Below, one piece after another: positions 5,378 to 6,923 of a DNA stretch of 6,923 nucleotides. The position numbers and the translations under genes were made by a program. The notes below the pieces were generated by a model, which searched no databases, had not been told where the DNA came from, and saw only the letters and a program-made list of their open reading frames with translations. The stretch's first letter is position 1, and every line of letters starts with the position of its first letter. Origin of the DNA: Clostridiales bacterium (lineage in GTDB: Bacteria; Bacillota; Clostridia; Lachnospirales; Lachnospiraceae); assembly GCA_020859965.1 (NCBI GenBank), contig JAJBVF010000566.1:1-6923 (forward strand), in the 5' to 3' direction.

Positions 5378-6754
5378 TTATCCCACAATAATATCCGCTT
5401 CCGGGTAACGGATTTTAGCCGGATGCTTTTTATCCGTAAAGGACATGGCGAAGGAAAGACTTCCCACTCTGCCGAGGAACATCAGAAGCATGATGACGAT
5501 GCGGGAAAGAGTATTCAGCTCCCTAGTCAGTCCCGTGGACATTCCGACGGTCCCGATCGCGGAAAATGCTTCGAAAAGGACGTCCGCCAGAGGCAGATCC
5601 TGTCCGATCAGGAGGATCAGTATCGCTCCCAGAGCCAGGAAATAATTGATAAATACCACTACGCTGGCGCGTTTCATTGCATCCGGGTTCAGTCTGCGGC
5701 CAAATATCGTGAGATCCTGATGACGCAGAACATAGGAACGGATGTAGAGCAGGATTACTACGAGAGTTGTTGTCTTGATTCCGCCTGCTGTGGAGCCCGG
5801 ACTGCCGCCGACAAACATCAGACAGATGGTGAGAATTTTGCTGCCGTTCGTCATCGCCGCTGTGTCAATTGTATTGAAACCGGCAGTCCGCGGAGTGATG
5901 CTGGCAAACAATGCGCGCCAGAACTGTCCTCCGGCGCTCATTCCGGCAAACAGATTGTTGTGTTCGGATACAAGAAACAGCAGTGTGCCGCCGACTGTCA
6001 GGGCAGCGGTGGCGGTCAGTACGATTTTGGTTTGAAGACTGTACCGCTTCCAGTGCCAGCGGTTTTCCAGGAGATCTTCCCATACGATGAACCCGAGCCC
6101 TCCGATCAGGATCAGGGCGCAAAGGACAAGATTCACCAGCGGATCTCCCGCATATGCGCAGAAGGAGGAGTAGGGCTCATTCGTTCCCATCAGGTCAAAC
6201 CCCGCGTTGCAGAAAGCGGAAACCGCATGGAAAATGCCGTAATAGGCTCCTTTTAAAAATCCCATCTGCGGTATGAAACGGATGGAGAGAAGAACAGCCC
6301 CTGTACCTTCAAAAATCAGTGTGCCGCAGACGATTCGCCGCACCAGATGAACACTGCCGCGCAGCTGCAGCGTGTTCAGACTTTCGTGGATCAGTTCCCT
6401 GCCTGTAAGCCCGATCTTTTTCCCAAGCAATACCATGGCAAAGGTACCGATCGTGATGAATCCGAGCCCTCCGATCTGTATCAGTGTCAGAAGTACGAGC
6501 TGTCCAAAGATCGTCCAGTGCGTCCAGGTGTCGTAAACGACCAGACCGGTCACGCAGGTAGAGGAAACCGCTGTAAACAGAGCACCCAGAAAGGTCGTGT
6601 GCTCACCGGTTCTGGTGGAGAACGGGAGCATCAGAAGACATGCTCCGGTCAGGATGATGATCAGAAATCCCCCCATGATTACCTGAGTCCTGGAAAAGTG
6701 AAATCGGGGTATTGCTTTCTTCAGAGTTTTTATTTTCTGGCGTATGACATCCAT
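5378..6754 (-). CDS. ktrB: KtrB/TrkH-family potassium uptake membrane subunit
   Basis: This 458-aa integral membrane protein is the potassium-conducting subunit of a Ktr system and would sit on a KtrA ring. It shows the four-fold membrane-pore-membrane design. Pore loops are SSTCVTGL (64-71, Gly70), SAFCNAGF (179-186, Gly185), SITPRTAGFNT (285-295, Gly292) and SAIGTVGMSTG (398-408, Gly404); each has the single conserved filter glycine typical of this family. Other landmarks are the VGGSPGSTAGGIKTTT segment (315-330), which forms the gating loop region in domain 3, the FLGRVG with conserved Arg429 in the last helix, and the C-terminal YPEADIIVG. Length is close to the usual 445 aa. Family members are typically sodium-stimulated potassium importers. 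The ATG is preceded by AGGAGG at 11 nt and a promoter just upstream, so it is the first gene of the unit, with ktrA second. Order and single-RCK partner favour the name ktrB over trkH. Confidence 0.94.
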   Translation of the reverse strand: MDVIRQKIKTLKKAIPRFHFSRTQVIMGGFLIIILTGACLLMLPFSTRTGEHTTFLGALFTAVSSTCVTGLVVYDTWTHWTIFGQLVLLTLIQIGGLGFITIGTFAMVLLGKKIGLTGRELIHESLNTLQLRGSVHLVRRIVCGTLIFEGTGAVLLSIRFIPQMGFLKGAYYGIFHAVSAFCNAGFDLMGTNEPYSSFCAYAGDPLVNLVLCALILIGGLGFIVWEDLLENRWHWKRYSLQTKIVLTATAALTVGGTLLFLVSEHNNLFAGMSAGGQFWRALFASITPRTAGFNTIDTAAMTNGSKILTICLMFVGGSPGSTAGGIKTTTLVVILLYIRSYVLRHQDLTIFGRRLNPDAMKRASVVVFINYFLALGAILILLIGQDLPLADVLFEAFSAIGTVGMSTGLTRELNTLSRIVIMLLMFLGRVGSLSFAMSFTDKKHPAKIRYPEADIIVG

Positions 6755-6765
6755 AGGCGTATCTG

Positions 6766-6771
6766 CCTCCT
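6766..6771 (-). promoter_or_regulatory. Ribosome binding site of ktrB
   Basis: AGGAGG on the minus strand lies 11 nt upstream of the ktrB ATG (6752-6754). The frame is open further upstream, so this site is what fixes the start. Confidence 0.85.
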
Positions 6772-6785
6772 GCTGTATTTCTGCA

Positions 6786-6814
6786 AGTATAGCATTTTCC
6801 GGGAGAATCGTCTA
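6786..6814 (-). promoter_or_regulatory. Sigma-A-type promoter of ktrB-ktrA
   Basis: On the minus strand TAGACG (6809-6814, four of six to consensus) is followed after 17 nt by TATACT (6786-6791, five of six). A TG one base before the -10 makes it an extended -10 promoter. Transcription would start near 6779, giving a leader of about 25 nt that holds little more than the ribosome binding site. No start site data are available; this is a pattern match. Confidence 0.7.
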
Positions 6815-6820
6815 TGGATT

Positions 6821-6885
6821 TTAAAAAGATAAAAATATAACTTGCAGGAAGTTCGCGGCGCTTGCGGCAGCGAACTTCGCAAGTT
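6821..6885 (-). terminator. Intrinsic terminator of an unseen upstream minus-strand gene
   Basis: Read on the minus strand, AACTTGC pairs with GCAAGTT (7 bp) and GAAGTTCGC with GCGAACTTC (9 bp), with a 2-nt bulge and a 13-nt loop (6857-6869). The stem ends at 6839 and is followed by a T-rich run (6838-6821). The T run lies only on the minus-strand side, so the terminator acts leftward and separates the ktrB promoter from whatever lies to the right of the window. Confidence 0.8.
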
Positions 6886-6923
6886 AACGAGCAGCTGGTT
6901 TTTGCTGCGAGTATTATAGCTTA

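Noticed and set aside
5423..6256. 277-codon plus-strand open frame
   Set aside because: It is fully antisense to ktrB, whose family motifs are clear; its product has no recognisable domain and coding-type composition lies on the other strand.
6347..6832. 161-codon plus-strand open frame
   Set aside because: It is antisense to the start of ktrB and runs over its promoter; the product has no recognisable features.

Overview
The window looks like a piece of a Gram-positive Clostridia chromosome, most likely a gut Lachnospiraceae-type organism. This is inferred from the style of the large secreted protein (acidic linker, Ig-like 'YTG...DYTV...GTA' modules, Ser/Thr/Gly linker, lysine-rich C-terminal FN3 modules), from strong AGGAGG ribosome binding sites, and from a Ktr-type potassium transporter with a single-RCK regulator. 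No species can be named from the sequence alone.

Layout. Positions 2-4324 (+) hold one very large secreted or surface protein whose N-terminus lies outside the window: the first residues read like the end of a signal peptide and the frame is open to the window edge. In order it carries an acidic Glu/Asp/Ser/Thr linker, a C-type-lectin-like domain with an EPN sugar-binding signature, Ig-like modules, an FN3-like module, a papain/C39-like cysteine peptidase domain with a visible Cys-His-Asp set, an unrecognised beta-rich stretch, further Ig-like modules, a Ser/Thr/Gly linker and two basic FN3 modules. Positions 4325-4556 are intergenic between convergent genes and hold a 126-bp imperfect inverted repeat that could work as a bidirectional terminator. 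Positions 4557-6754 (-) hold a potassium uptake pair, transcribed ktrB (membrane pore subunit) then ktrA (cytosolic gating ring subunit), separated by 164 bp that contain a perfect tandem 13-bp repeat. Positions 6755-6923 hold the ktrB ribosome binding site, a good sigma-A-type promoter with an extended -10, and a strong intrinsic terminator for an unseen upstream minus-strand gene.

How the genes relate. KtrB and KtrA should assemble into one potassium uptake system. The big surface protein is convergent to them and there is no sign that it is functionally linked. The most unusual content is the combination of a lectin-like and a cysteine-peptidase-like domain in one secreted polypeptide. A Glu-to-Asn change at a cation-site position in KtrA, the 126-bp inverted repeat and the 13-bp tandem repeat are secondary points of interest. 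I found no CRISPR array, tRNA, rRNA, insertion sequence or phage gene.
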